Shown: piece by piece, positions 51,266-61,344 of the stretch
How positions within the stretch are numbered: the first letter of the stretch is position 1
Layout: each line of letters begins with the position of its first letter
Assembly: GCA_015062585.1 (NCBI GenBank)
Contig: SUUJ01000004.1
Coordinates: 1 to 64,000 of the forward strand
Reading direction: 5' to 3'
DNA from: Alphaproteobacteria bacterium
GTDB taxonomy: Bacteria > Pseudomonadota > Alphaproteobacteria > RF32 > CAG-239
Length of the DNA: 64,000 bases
Position numbers and translations under genes: made by a program
Notes under the pieces: model-generated
What the model saw: the letters and a program-made list of their open reading frames with translations, nothing else
What the model was told of the DNA's origin: nothing
Database searches by the model: none

Positions 51266-52489
51266 TTAATAAAACAGATAAGCCAACAAAATTGCGCTTA
51301 CAATTCCCATGACATCGGCAAATAGGGCCAATGGCAGTGCCGAGCGCGTATTACTTATTTTAACTGCTCCAAAATATACCGCCAAAACATAAAAAGTAGT
51401 TTCGGTAGAACCTTGGACGATTGATGAAACAAAGCCGGCAAAACTGTCAACACCGTAAGTATTAAAAGTATCAAGCATCATAGCTCTGGCTCCGCTTCCT
51501 GATAAAGGCTTCATAATTGCGGTGGGAAGAGCATAAACAAAATCGCTGTTTATTCCAAGTTTAGTGACAACAAGCTTAATAAAATCGATAATATAATCCA
51601 AAGCCCCCGAGCTTCTGAAAACTCCGATTGCCACCAGCATAGCCACAAGGTAGGGTATAATTTGCACGGCGGTTTTAAAACCGTCTTTAGCGCCTTCAAT
51701 AAACAATTCAAAAACATTCAGTTTTTTTATCAATCCCGAAACAATAAATGCTATTACCAAACCATACAAAATGGCATTACTCATAATATAAGAAATCTGA
51801 GTTCTAGCCTCTGCATCAAGTTCATAAAATCCCCAAATACTAAGCCCGATAAAGGCGATGCCACCCATTACATAACTCATAACCACACGGTTGAGTATAT
51901 TTATTTTTTGCCACCAAACAGTTGCCAAAAATCCCGATAGGGTTGAAATTGAGGTCGCAATCAATATCGGAATAAATACCGAAGCCGGATTTGCCGAGCC
52001 GGCCTGAAAGCGATACATTAAGATTGTGATTGGGATTAAAGTAACGGCAGAAGAATTTATAACCATAAACAAAATTTGTGCATTGGAGGCTTCTGTTTTG
52101 CTTTTATTTTCTTTTTGCAGTAACTCCATAGCCTTGATACCCATGGGAGTTGCCGCGTTATCAAGTCCCAAAATATTTGAGGCAATATTCATGACAATAG
52201 CACCAAAGGCAGGTGAATCTTTTTTTATTTCCGGCATAATTTTATGAAACAGCGGTTTTAACACTTTTGCCAACAGCTCGCTTAATCCTGATTTTTCGGC
52301 AATTTTCATCAAACCCAGCCAAAAACACAACACACCGGTTAAATCCAAAGCTATTTTAAAACCTAAATGAGCAGTCGAAAACAACGATTCGGAAATATGG
52401 CTCCATATTGCCGCGTTACCGTCAAAAGATTGAAATATTGCCGAGATAAAAGCGACTATAAAAAATCCGGCCCAAATAAAATTCAGCAT
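51266..52489 (-). CDS. Fused SpmA-SpmB-type membrane protein (nucleoside-recognition Gate domains)
   Basis: This 407-residue protein has about nine or ten hydrophobic helices. The first half carries the SpmA-type signature ASNILGLDNAATPMGIKAM (~108-126). The second half carries SpmB-type KPLSGSGARAMMLD and GSTETTFYVLAVYFGA. In sporulators spmA and spmB are separate; fused forms occur in non-sporulating proteobacteria. Transport of a small molecule is suspected but unproven. The only possible ribosome-binding site (GGGGA) lies in the 3' arm of a strong hairpin directly before the ATG. Confidence 0.85.
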   Translation of the reverse strand: MLNFIWAGFFIVAFISAIFQSFDGNAAIWSHISESLFSTAHLGFKIALDLTGVLCFWLGLMKIAEKSGLSELLAKVLKPLFHKIMPEIKKDSPAFGAIVMNIASNILGLDNAATPMGIKAMELLQKENKSKTEASNAQILFMVINSSAVTLIPITILMYRFQAGSANPASVFIPILIATSISTLSGFLATVWWQKINILNRVVMSYVMGGIAFIGLSIWGFYELDAEARTQISYIMSNAILYGLVIAFIVSGLIKKLNVFELFIEGAKDGFKTAVQIIPYLVAMLVAIGVFRSSGALDYIIDFIKLVVTKLGINSDFVYALPTAIMKPLSGSGARAMMLDTFNTYGVDSFAGFVSSIVQGSTETTFYVLAVYFGAVKISNTRSALPLALFADVMGIVSAILLAYLFY

Positions 52490-52491
52490 AA

Positions 52492-52524
52492 AAAATCCCC
52501 AAGTTGTACAAACAAGGGGATTTT
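52492..52524 (-). promoter_or_regulatory. Hairpin covering the ribosome-binding site of the spmAB fusion
   Basis: AAAATCCCC (52492-52500) pairs with GGGGATTTT (52516-52524). The inner TTGT/ACAA pair extends it around an ACAA loop. On the minus strand its 3' arm GGGGATTTTTT runs into the ATG, so it may be an intra-operon terminator or sequester the ribosome-binding site. Confidence 0.7.
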
Positions 52525-52548
52525 ATCACCATGTGACTTAAAATTTAT

Positions 52549-53463
52549 TTAAGAGTGCTTGCTCATTTGCGATTTTTTCAATTTGGTCAGTTTTTCACTG
52601 ATAACCGCGGTATTTTTGCCTGATTTGGCCAAGCGCTCATACATACGGGAAATTTCTTTTTCCAAATAAGCCTCTTCAATTTCGTTATGAAGCAAATCTT
52701 TTTCTTCTTTTGAACCGTTTAATTCAATATTATCCATATTTTCGATTAGATGTTCAACCCAAACCGAGCCGACCTTGTTTTTAATAAAATATGGCAATTC
52801 ATAAGCCAGTTTTCTAGCGTGATAATAAGCTTCCTTAAAGCTTTCGCAGTCGTTGTATCTAAGCTTTAACAAGCGGAACGCAATTTCCAATTCTTCGTTA
52901 TTATCAACCACGATAAACGGCACCGGTTCAGCAAAACCGGTATTAACCATTTCTTTCAAATATTCCAAAATGTGATAGAAAAATCCGTTAATATTGTAGA
53001 TGATAAAAGGCTTAGTTTTAATAAAACCGTCTTGCATTGCCACGCAGTCATAGGCCAGTTCATCCAAAGTTCCAACCCCGCCCGGAGCAAAAACGATAAT
53101 ATCGGCATCAAAAAGTTTTTTCTTTCTGTTTTCGATAGTATCGGTCAACACGACATTAGTAACTTTTTCCAAAACCTCATTTTTTTGATAAAGGTTGTAA
53201 TATTCTTGGGTAGTAATGCCGACAATCGGGCTGACCTCGGTATAATATTTCTCTTTGTGAGATTCATATTCGTCTAACACGCCTTTTGCCACAGCTCCCA
53301 TAACGCCGCTGTCAGAAAATCCGTAATCGAGGCGAAAACCGAGTTTTGCAATCAATCGTCCCATTTCATAAGTTTGTTCTTCATAAATAGGGTCATTACC
53401 TGATGAATGCCCACCCGAAACACAAACTCTTAAATTAGTCACTTTATTTTCGCAATTATCCAT
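52549..53463 (-). CDS. LOG-family protein
   Basis: This 304-residue protein belongs to the LOG/TIGR00730 Rossmann fold family, some members of which release cytokinin bases from nucleotides. The family motif PGGVGTLDE is at ~128-136, with NRKK (~112) ahead of it. The first glycine-rich loop is SGGHSSGN. A helical extension of about 100 residues follows the normal ~190-residue core, so it is the longer variety. The ATG at 53463 has GGAG nine nt upstream within the end of tgt. Substrate is unknown; a nucleotide phosphoribohydrolase is the usual guess. Confidence 0.88.
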   Translation of the reverse strand: MDNCENKVTNLRVCVSGGHSSGNDPIYEEQTYEMGRLIAKLGFRLDYGFSDSGVMGAVAKGVLDEYESHKEKYYTEVSPIVGITTQEYYNLYQKNEVLEKVTNVVLTDTIENRKKKLFDADIIVFAPGGVGTLDELAYDCVAMQDGFIKTKPFIIYNINGFFYHILEYLKEMVNTGFAEPVPFIVVDNNEELEIAFRLLKLRYNDCESFKEAYYHARKLAYELPYFIKNKVGSVWVEHLIENMDNIELNGSKEEKDLLHNEIEEAYLEKEISRMYERLAKSGKNTAVISEKLTKLKKSQMSKHS

Positions 53464-53466
53464 CAA

Positions 53467-54609
<1,143 letters not shown>

Positions 54610-54671
54610 TCATATATAATGCTAAGGATAATGCACCAATAAAAGTATAAAAGCAAGTAATTAAATTTTAT

Positions 54672-55370
54672 CTATTCTTCGGTATATTCATTAGTATCAA
54701 TTGCATAACCGGTTGCGCGGACTGTTCTGATATAATCTTTTCCATATTCATTTAAGGCGCGGCGCAAGCGTCGAATATGTACATCGACCGTACGCGACTC
54801 AACATAAATATTGTTCCCCCAAACATTTTTAAGCAAATATTCACGAGAAAAGACCTTGCCCGGATTTTCCAAAAACAATTTAAGCAATCTGAACTCAGTC
54901 GGTCCCAAGTGGATATAATTTTCACCTCTAAAGACTTTTTTGGCAACCAAATCCATTTTGATATCTTCAAAGAATATTTCTTTTTCTTCCAAAGGTTCCG
55001 GTGCGTGTCTGAGCTGACTTTTAACTCTGGCAATAAGTTCCGGAACGGAAAAAGGCTTTGTGACATAGTCATCGGCGCCGGCACTAAGACCTTTTACTTT
55101 GTCTTCTTCTTCGCCTTTGGCTGTCAACATAATGATTGGAATATCTTTGATATCGGGTTTTGAGCGAATAAGCTTACAGATTTCGACGCCGGACATTTCA
55201 GGCAACATCCAATCAAGCAAAATGACTGAGGGATGCAATTTTTCAACATCGGCGATTGCCTTGCCGCCGCGCGATTGAGTCGCAACATCAAAACCTTCTT
55301 TTTCCAGGTTGTATTTAAGCATAATGCTGATAGCTTCTTCGTCTTCGATAACCATAATCAAATGTTTCAT
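54672..55370 (-). CDS. phoB: PhoB-type response regulator
   Basis: This 232-residue OmpR-class regulator has receiver motifs IEDEE (~8), the phospho-acceptor Asp in LLDWMLPEMSG (~54) and TKPFSV. The winged helix has LGPTEFRLLKLFLENPGKVFSREYLL and the VESRTVDVHIRRLRRAL recognition helix typical of PhoB. No phoR, phoU or pst gene adjoins it, so the phosphate-regulon role is inferred from sequence only. Confidence 0.85.
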   Translation of the reverse strand: MKHLIMVIEDEEAISIMLKYNLEKEGFDVATQSRGGKAIADVEKLHPSVILLDWMLPEMSGVEICKLIRSKPDIKDIPIIMLTAKGEEEDKVKGLSAGADDYVTKPFSVPELIARVKSQLRHAPEPLEEKEIFFEDIKMDLVAKKVFRGENYIHLGPTEFRLLKLFLENPGKVFSREYLLKNVWGNNIYVESRTVDVHIRRLRRALNEYGKDYIRTVRATGYAIDTNEYTEE

Positions 55371-55438
55371 AATTAACCGCCAATCTTATAAAAGGGTTAG
55401 ACTCATATACGGCAATTATAAAGACGACACCGTTAAAA

Positions 55439-56074
55439 TTATCTTAAGTTTGCAATATTTTTGGCATAATCCTTTCCGGAAAACACCGCCGAACCGGCTA
55501 CCAACATATCAGCGCCGGCCGAAATAGCTTTTGCCGCTGTCATCGGATTGATGCCGCCGTCAACACTCAAGATAATATCGCGATTGCCAATCATTTTTTT
55601 TACTTTGGCAATTTTTTCTAACTGATTTTCCATAAATTGCTGTCCGCCAAATCCGGGGTTAACTGTCATAACCAATATCAAATCAAGCTTATCCAAAACA
55701 TATTCCAAAACTTTTTCCGAGGTCGAAGGATTAAGGGCGACACCTGCTTTTATACCAAGTTTGTGAATGGCATCCAAAGTCTTGTCCAAATGCGGGCAAA
55801 CCTCGGCATGAACGGTGATAATATCGGCACCGGCCAGTGCAAACCACTCAATCATTTTGTCGGGATTTTCGACCATAAGATGAGCATCAAAAGGCAGTCT
55901 GGTATATGGACGAACCGATTTGATGACGCAAGGGCCAAAAGTCAAGTTTGGCACAAAATTGCCGTCCATAACATCAAGATGAATCATATCGGCTTTTGCT
56001 TCATCAAGGCTGATAATTTCATTTTTCAAATCGGAAAAGTCAGCAGACAAAATACTCGGCGCAATTTTTACCAT
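55439..56074 (-). CDS. rpe: Ribulose-phosphate 3-epimerase
   Basis: This 211-residue TIM-barrel enzyme interconverts ribulose- and xylulose-5-phosphate. APSILSADFSDL at the start, HLDVMDGNFVPNLTFGP (~33-49), VMTVNPGFGGQ (~135) and VDGGIN (~170) are the family motifs, including metal-binding His and Asp residues. It supports transketolase (24.4 kb) in the pentose-phosphate pathway. Confidence 0.96.
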   Translation of the reverse strand: MVKIAPSILSADFSDLKNEIISLDEAKADMIHLDVMDGNFVPNLTFGPCVIKSVRPYTRLPFDAHLMVENPDKMIEWFALAGADIITVHAEVCPHLDKTLDAIHKLGIKAGVALNPSTSEKVLEYVLDKLDLILVMTVNPGFGGQQFMENQLEKIAKVKKMIGNRDIILSVDGGINPMTAAKAISAGADMLVAGSAVFSGKDYAKNIANLR

Positions 56075-56220
56075 ATCAAAAACCCCTTTTTAAAAAAATT
56101 AGACATTTATATCAAATAGGATAGGGGCAATCTATAAAAAAAGCAATGCAAATCTTGTATCTTATTAAAATGTGATTATGTGGACATTGTTAAATTTTTT
56201 TATGTAAAGGAGAAGCAAAT

Positions 56221-56733
56221 ATGGGTGAAATGGCTCAAAAAATTTCAAAAGTAGATAGAGAAGAGTTGCTAAAAATCTTAAATATTGCTTATGCGGAAGA
56301 GTGGCTGGCATATTATCAATATTGGCTTGGAGCTCAGCTGATTGTCGGACCCGAGCGCAAAGCAATTGCCGAAGAATTTATCGAACACGCGACAGAAGAG
56401 TTTGATCATGCTCAAAAATTGGCTACACGCATTATCGAGCTTGGCGGGACTCCGATTCTCAACCCTGACGAATGGCAAAAAGTTGCACTTTGTAAATATG
56501 ATGCGCCGACCAAACCTTATGTGATGAACTTGTTGGAACAAAATTTGGTTGCCGAGCGTTGTGCAATCGTCAGATATCAAAAGATTTGCGAGATGACACA
56601 CGGTAATGATTATGAAACCTACCGTATGGCCGTAAAGATTTTGCACGAAGAAATCGAGCACGAAGATGAAATAGGTTGTTTCAAAGACGATATAAATGCC
56701 TTATATGAGTACAAAAACAAAATGCAAGACTAA
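56221..56733 (+). CDS. Ferritin-like diiron protein
   Basis: This 170-residue four-helix-bundle protein shows ferritin-type metal motifs. EEWLAYYQY (~20) and EFIEHATEEFDHAQK (~46-62) lie in the first half. NLVAERCAI (~100) and ILHEEIEHEDE (~134-144) lie in the second. This gives the E-x-x-H pairs expected for a diiron site. It belongs to the bacterioferritin/Dps-like superfamily, storing iron or reducing peroxide; the subgroup is not certain. AAAGGAGA precedes the ATG. It is transcribed alone. Confidence 0.82.
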   Translation: MGEMAQKISKVDREELLKILNIAYAEEWLAYYQYWLGAQLIVGPERKAIAEEFIEHATEEFDHAQKLATRIIELGGTPILNPDEWQKVALCKYDAPTKPYVMNLLEQNLVAERCAIVRYQKICEMTHGNDYETYRMAVKILHEEIEHEDEIGCFKDDINALYEYKNKMQD

Positions 56734-56808
56734 CTGATTGATTTAGCTTGTAAAACAAAGAAAGTTGAATCGAGTGTATTGACTCATTTTTAAAATTATG
56801 TCAATATT

Positions 56809-56838
56809 TTGACAAAATTAGAATCGGATAGTGATTAA
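56809..56838 (+). promoter_or_regulatory. Possible promoter of the candidate small RNA
   Basis: TTGACA (56809-56814) is followed after 17-18 nt by a weak GATTAA/TGATTA (-10). A start near 56845 would sit a few bases before the closing stem of the RNA. Confidence 0.5.
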
Positions 56839-56844
56839 AATTAA

Positions 56845-56982
56845 AGATTTTATCTGTCGATATAGGACTTTATAACACACAGACCATAATCACTACTCCA
56901 AACAAACTTCAGCGGTCTGTTCAATAAAGAATACCTGAAACAGATAAAAGAAGCTCTGCTAAGCAAAAGCAGAGCTTTTTTT
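56845..56982 (+). ncRNA. Candidate structured small RNA with intrinsic terminator
   Basis: Four colinear nested helices are visible: TTTTATCTGT (56848-56857) with ACAGATAAAA (56940-56949); AGG (56864-56866) with CCT (56934-56936); CTTTAT (56868-56873) with ATAAAG (56924-56929); and ACAGACC (56879-56885) with GGTCTGT (56914-56920). They form a rod closed by a 28-nt loop that contains CTACTCC. A strong terminator hairpin (56951-56977) and T-run follow directly. No reading frame of note lies inside. I do not recognise it as 6S, SRP or tmRNA, although the rod-with-bulges shape loosely recalls 6S RNA. Transcription is inferred. Confidence 0.65.
56951..56982 (+). terminator. Strong terminator of the candidate small RNA
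   Basis: AAGCTCTGCT (56951-56960) pairs with AGCAGAGCTT (56968-56977) with a seven-base loop and seven Ts. It lies 218 nt after the ferritin-like gene, too far to be that gene's obvious end. Confidence 0.88.
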
Positions 56983-57523
56983 GTATAAAAAAGTAGCATA
57001 AGAGAAAAAATGTCATCGCCTTAAGTGAGAGCATAAATAAGAAATGTCATCCCTCAAATGAATAAATAATGTCATTCCTCGCTCGGCGCTTTGGCGTAAA
57101 AAATAAGTCATCGCCTGAGTGAGCTTGCGAACGAGGTTAGCGATCTTCAACTTATTCTTATGTTACTTTTGAGTGACCAAAAGTAACCAAAAGTCACCGC
57201 TCAAGATGTTTTTTTATACGCTTTTTTCAACCGGATGTGCCCTTCACATCCGTTGGCTGACTTTGGGTACATAAAAGGAGAGTCTCCGGTCAAAAAAAGC
57301 TAAAAAACATAAATCGCGGTTGTTGTTTTTTTATTTAAAAGTGTCATCGCCTGAGAGAATAAATAATGTCATTCCTCGCTCGGCGCATTTGCGTCCGTGC
57401 GTCTAGGAATCTCATCTTTGCGTCAGCGCTATATTTAATAAAAACAAGGAAGATCCCTAGACGATTGCTTGACGCAATCGAGGGATGACTTTGTTGTTGT
57501 TTTATGTCATGCCTTGAGAATAT
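56983..57523. repeat. Mosaic repeat region B
   Basis: About 540 bp of repeat modules shared with region A. The core 57107-57329 is inverted relative to region A. The 62-bp module 57368-57429 is in direct orientation. The 55-bp hairpin module 57441-57495 is inverted. GTCATTCCTCGCTCGGCGC occurs twice here in direct orientation (57071 and 57368). Module order and orientation differ from region A, so copies were assembled independently. No gene is present. Confidence 0.85.
57107..57329 (-). repeat. Core repeat, copy B (inverted relative to copy A)
   Basis: The reverse complement is nearly identical to 35401-35624, differing at scattered positions and small indels. It contains the same internal stems (CCGGATGTG/CACATCCG). 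Confidence 0.85.
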
Positions 57524-57557
57524 AAAAAATCTCGAACATAACTTCGAGATTTTTTTA
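57524..57557 (-). terminator. Terminator of the fabZ-ended envelope operon
   Basis: AAAAAATCTCGAA pairs with TTCGAGATTTTTT around CATAAC, 18 nt after the fabZ stop. It shows that the operon ends with fabZ and does not continue to lpxA. Confidence 0.85.
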
Positions 57558-57574
57558 TTTTGCAGGATATTACT

Positions 57575-58018
57575 TTATTTGGTTATCATTGCGGTTAGTT
57601 CTGCCTCGCAACATAGGGTGTCGCCTATATAGGCCTTGCCCTCAAATACAAAGACATTTGCTCTGCCTTTTATCTTTTTGACATGCATTTTTAACAATGT
57701 ATCCGGCACAACGGGATGACGGAATTTTACATTGTTTATCGACATAAAAAATACGCCTCTTTTATTTTCTTTATAATCCGGCATATTTTCAATAGCAACG
57801 CAACCGGCAACCTGAGCCATTGCTTCGATTTGAATAACCCCGGGCATGATAGGATTACCCGGAAAATGACCTTTAAAAAAGTCCATATCCATAGTAATAT
57901 TTTTGTATCCGATACCTTCTATACCATCTTCGATAATTTCCATTTTTTCTACAAATAAAAACGGATCACGATGAGGTAGGATATCTTTTATTTGTTCTTC
58001 ATTATATGTTTTTACCAT
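57575..58018 (-). CDS. fabZ: 3-hydroxyacyl-ACP dehydratase FabZ
   Basis: This 147-residue hot-dog-fold enzyme dehydrates 3-hydroxyacyl-ACP in fatty-acid synthesis. LPHRDPFLFVEKM (~14-26) and the active-site stretch GHFPGNPIMPGVIQIEAMAQ (~50-69), with catalytic His and Glu, are present. It lies 12 nt after lpxD. In many proteobacteria lpxA and lpxB follow; here a terminator and repeats do. Confidence 0.96.
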   Translation of the reverse strand: MVKTYNEEQIKDILPHRDPFLFVEKMEIIEDGIEGIGYKNITMDMDFFKGHFPGNPIMPGVIQIEAMAQVAGCVAIENMPDYKENKRGVFFMSINNVKFRHPVVPDTLLKMHVKKIKGRANVFVFEGKAYIGDTLCCEAELTAMITK

Positions 58019-58030
58019 TTTTATTTACCT

Positions 58031-59044
58031 TTATTTTTTCCATAATTTTTGAACACAGGCGGTCTGCTTCATAAAATCTCTAAAGCCGATTGCCGGTGAT
58101 CCCATCAGCGATGCCCCGGGTTCCACGTCCCTCATTACTCCGGATTGTGCACCAATTTGAGCCATTGAGCCAATGTTTAAGTGGTCGGCAAATCCCACTT
58201 GGCCTCCGGCTACAACATAGTCACCAAAGGTACAGCTTCCAGCAACTCCTACCTGAGCGACCAATATGCAGCCACGTCCTAAAACATCATTATGAGCAAC
58301 TTGAACAAGGTTGTCTATTCTGACACCATCACCAATGATTGTGTCGTCTAAAGCACCTCTGTCAATACAAGTATTTGCTCCGATTTCTACATCGTTTCCG
58401 ATAATAACTCTACCTAATTGCGGCACTCTTTTGTGTACGCCGTTTATAGTCTTAAAACCAAATCCGTCCCAACCGATACGAGCTCCGCCATAAATATATA
58501 CATTGTTGCCGATTAACGCATGCATGATATTGGCGCATGCACCAACACGACAATTATTACCTAATTCGCAACCGTCTGCAATAACACAATTTGCTTCCAA
58601 ACGGCAGTTGTCTCCGATAACCACATTATCGCCGATGACTACGCCTTCTCCGACATAGCAATTTTGACCGATTTTGGCAGTTGAGGCAATTTTGGCACTT
58701 TCACAAATTTTTGCTTCGGGCAAAACTTCGCTATACATAGCATAGTTTAATTTTACAAAGCTATCATGCGGATTTTCGCTGACCAAAACAACCACACCTT
58801 CGGGTATTAAAGATACAAAGTCTTTTGATGTCACACAAGCAGTTGTCTTAATGTTGGCGGCTGCTTCTTTTTTCTTCTTGTCAAAGAAAAAAGAAATATC
58901 GCCCTCACCCCCTTTGAATATGGTAGCCATGTCTTTAATCATTACATCGGCTTTGCTGCTATCAAGCAATTCGCATGAACAAATCTCACAAATTTGCTTT
59001 AGCGAAAAAGGTCCGTTGTTGTTATAAAAGCGTGTATCAACCAT
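58031..59044 (-). CDS. lpxD: UDP-3-O-acylglucosamine N-acyltransferase LpxD
   Basis: This 337-residue enzyme adds the second acyl chain in lipid A synthesis. An N-terminal uridine-binding domain (~1-105) is followed by left-handed beta-helix hexapeptide repeats ([14 protein letters not shown] onward). The catalytic-His region is [13 protein letters not shown] (~240). The ATG at 59044 has AGGAG seven nt upstream; a longer start by ten codons lacks support. It directly follows bamA with no skp gene between. Confidence 0.95.
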   Translation of the reverse strand: MVDTRFYNNNGPFSLKQICEICSCELLDSSKADVMIKDMATIFKGGEGDISFFFDKKKKEAAANIKTTACVTSKDFVSLIPEGVVVLVSENPHDSFVKLNYAMYSEVLPEAKICESAKIASTAKIGQNCYVGEGVVIGDNVVIGDNCRLEANCVIADGCELGNNCRVGACANIMHALIGNNVYIYGGARIGWDGFGFKTINGVHKRVPQLGRVIIGNDVEIGANTCIDRGALDDTIIGDGVRIDNLVQVAHNDVLGRGCILVAQVGVAGSCTFGDYVVAGGQVGFADHLNIGSMAQIGAQSGVMRDVEPGASLMGSPAIGFRDFMKQTACVQKLWKK

Positions 59045-59057
59045 AGTTATTCTCCTA

Positions 59058-61316
59058 TTATAGACGAGTACCAAAATTCAAACGGAATACTTCTGTTTCA
59101 TCATAATCTTCTTTAACAATCGGGAAACCGAAGTCGATATCAATTTGTCCCATCGGTGACAACCATTGGAAACCAAAACCAACCGACACTCTGGGTGAAT
59201 CTGAATAATATACATCGTTAGTATTCAAATTATCAGGTTCGCCTATCATACCGACATCGGTAAACAAGTGACCGGAAATACCCATCTCATCAAGTCCGAT
59301 CGGAAATCCGAATTCAGCACCTGAATATACCATCCAATTACCGCCTAAAGCGTCGTTGGTGTACATATCTCTGGCACCGATACCGCCGGCTTCGAAACCG
59401 CGCATGGTGTATCCGCCAAGGAAGTAGCGATTTGAAAGTCTGACGCTTTCATCGCCATAAGCTTCTATCATACCGGCATTGGCAAATAATTTGAATGTGT
59501 AATAGTCGGCAAATGTTTTATACCAATATGCCTTAGAATCAAACTTCATATATTTCTCATCCCCGCCAAGTCCGGCTACATCGGTACCCAACGATAAGAA
59601 GTAACCGTTTTTGGTAAACATTGCGCTGTCACGCTTGTCATAGACAAAAGTTGTACCGATTGATGAGTTAGTATATTTACCTTTTTCTTCTTTAATATAT
59701 TTTGAAGCTTCTTCTCCGACATCGGTAATTTCGTCTTGTTTTAAAGTATAACGAACTTGTTGTGAGAAATCATCGGTATAGTTCCATCCGGTTCTTAAAC
59801 GGCCACCGGTAACTTGGCTATCATAAGAGCTTTCGTCCTGATAGTCTTGACGAGAGTGAAATACATCAATACCTGCTCGCAAACGGCGTCCTAAGAAATA
59901 GGGTTCGGTAAAGCTTACATCAAAATCTTGTGATTTTTGCGAAACGGCAATATCAAAGCCTAATCTTTGGCCCAAACCTCTGAAGTTGTTTTCGGTTACA
60001 CCGGTTCTGACCAAAGCACCGTTAACTGTTGAGAAACCGATACCGACATTGAAATAACCGGTAGATTTTTCTTTGACTTCGACATTCAAATCAGCCTTAT
60101 TATTATCTTTGGGTTCGGTAGTAATATCAACAGTTTCAAAATAATCTAAGTTTTCGACATTGCGGCGAGAATCTTTAATCTTTGAGGCATTGAAAGCATC
60201 ACCTTCGTTAATGCGCAATTCACGACGAATAACTTTGTCATGAGTGCGGTTGTTTCCGGTAATGTTAATTCTGTCAACAAAGAAACGAGCGCCTTCTTTA
60301 ATGCGGAATTTGATATCAGCCTCGCCGGTTGATGTGTCTTTGATTATATCCGGCTCCACTTCGGCAAAGGCATAACCTTTTCGACCCAATTCGTCAGTAA
60401 TTTGAGTCACCGAATCATCAATATCTTTTGAGTTATATTTATCACCTGATTCAACTTCTAAGAAAGAAGTATAGTCATCTGAGTTTACATCAGCAATTTC
60501 GGAAATAATATCAACATTTCTAATCTTGTATTTTGCACCTTCGTCAACTACAAAAGTAATGGTAAATGATTTTTTATCAGGGCTTAGTTCTGCAACTGCC
60601 GAAACAACCTTAAAGTCAGCATATCCTTTTTTCAAATAAAAGCGACGCAACAATTCTTTGTCATAGTTTGTTTTTTCGGCATCATAATTTTCCGATGATG
60701 AAAAAATTCTATACCATCTGCTTTCCTTACTCATCAAAACTTCTTGCAGTTCTTTTGATGAATAATGCTCGTTGCCGATAAAGTTAATTTTGTTAATAAC
60801 AGCCAAAGGACCTTCATCAATATTGAAAATAAGATCTACTCGGTTTTGATCACGACGAATAATTTCGGGATTTACTACGGTTGCATATCTTCCGCTTCTT
60901 TTATAAACTTCTAAAATACGGCGGACATCATCTTGAACTTTTGCTCGCGAAAAAGTAGAACGTGGGGCAAGTCTTATTTCGCTTTCGAGCATTTTGTCAT
61001 CTACATTGTCGTTACCGTCAAACAAAACTTCGGAAATAACCGGGTTTTCAGAAACTTTGATATGCATAATGTTATCAGACATTTTGATAGCAACATCTTC
61101 AAACAAACCTGTGGCATAAAGTTTCTTTAAGGCCTCGTTTATTTTGGTGTCATCAGTCAGTCGAGCTTTTTCAATCTCTATATAAGATTTGACTGTTTCC
61201 GGTTCAACGCGTTCCAAACCATGTATTTTTATATCTTTCACATAGACATCTCCGGCAAATACGGATGTCGATGCAAGTAACGAAAATGCAAAAGTTCCTA
61301 AAGTTAATTTTTTCAT
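59058..61316 (-). CDS. bamA: Outer-membrane assembly factor BamA
   Basis: This 752-residue Omp85 protein inserts beta-barrels into the outer membrane. A signal peptide (LLASTSVFA) is followed by POTRA domains up to about residue 415 (motifs such as [59 protein letters not shown]). A C-terminal 16-strand barrel follows, with the lid motif VRGF-equivalent [11 protein letters not shown] (~640) and ending in aromatic-poor NFGTRL. BamB is encoded at 19-20 kb. Length is normal. Confidence 0.96.
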   Translation of the reverse strand: MKKLTLGTFAFSLLASTSVFAGDVYVKDIKIHGLERVEPETVKSYIEIEKARLTDDTKINEALKKLYATGLFEDVAIKMSDNIMHIKVSENPVISEVLFDGNDNVDDKMLESEIRLAPRSTFSRAKVQDDVRRILEVYKRSGRYATVVNPEIIRRDQNRVDLIFNIDEGPLAVINKINFIGNEHYSSKELQEVLMSKESRWYRIFSSSENYDAEKTNYDKELLRRFYLKKGYADFKVVSAVAELSPDKKSFTITFVVDEGAKYKIRNVDIISEIADVNSDDYTSFLEVESGDKYNSKDIDDSVTQITDELGRKGYAFAEVEPDIIKDTSTGEADIKFRIKEGARFFVDRINITGNNRTHDKVIRRELRINEGDAFNASKIKDSRRNVENLDYFETVDITTEPKDNNKADLNVEVKEKSTGYFNVGIGFSTVNGALVRTGVTENNFRGLGQRLGFDIAVSQKSQDFDVSFTEPYFLGRRLRAGIDVFHSRQDYQDESSYDSQVTGGRLRTGWNYTDDFSQQVRYTLKQDEITDVGEEASKYIKEEKGKYTNSSIGTTFVYDKRDSAMFTKNGYFLSLGTDVAGLGGDEKYMKFDSKAYWYKTFADYYTFKLFANAGMIEAYGDESVRLSNRYFLGGYTMRGFEAGGIGARDMYTNDALGGNWMVYSGAEFGFPIGLDEMGISGHLFTDVGMIGEPDNLNTNDVYYSDSPRVSVGFGFQWLSPMGQIDIDFGFPIVKEDYDETEVFRLNFGTRL

Positions 61317-61344
61317 TTTGTAAACCCCACTAATATTTTTGTTT

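Noticed and set aside
56845..56982. SRP RNA (4.5S) or tmRNA
   Set aside because: The conserved SRP apical GGAA/AGCAGCCA motif and any tag-peptide frame or tRNA-like ends are absent.
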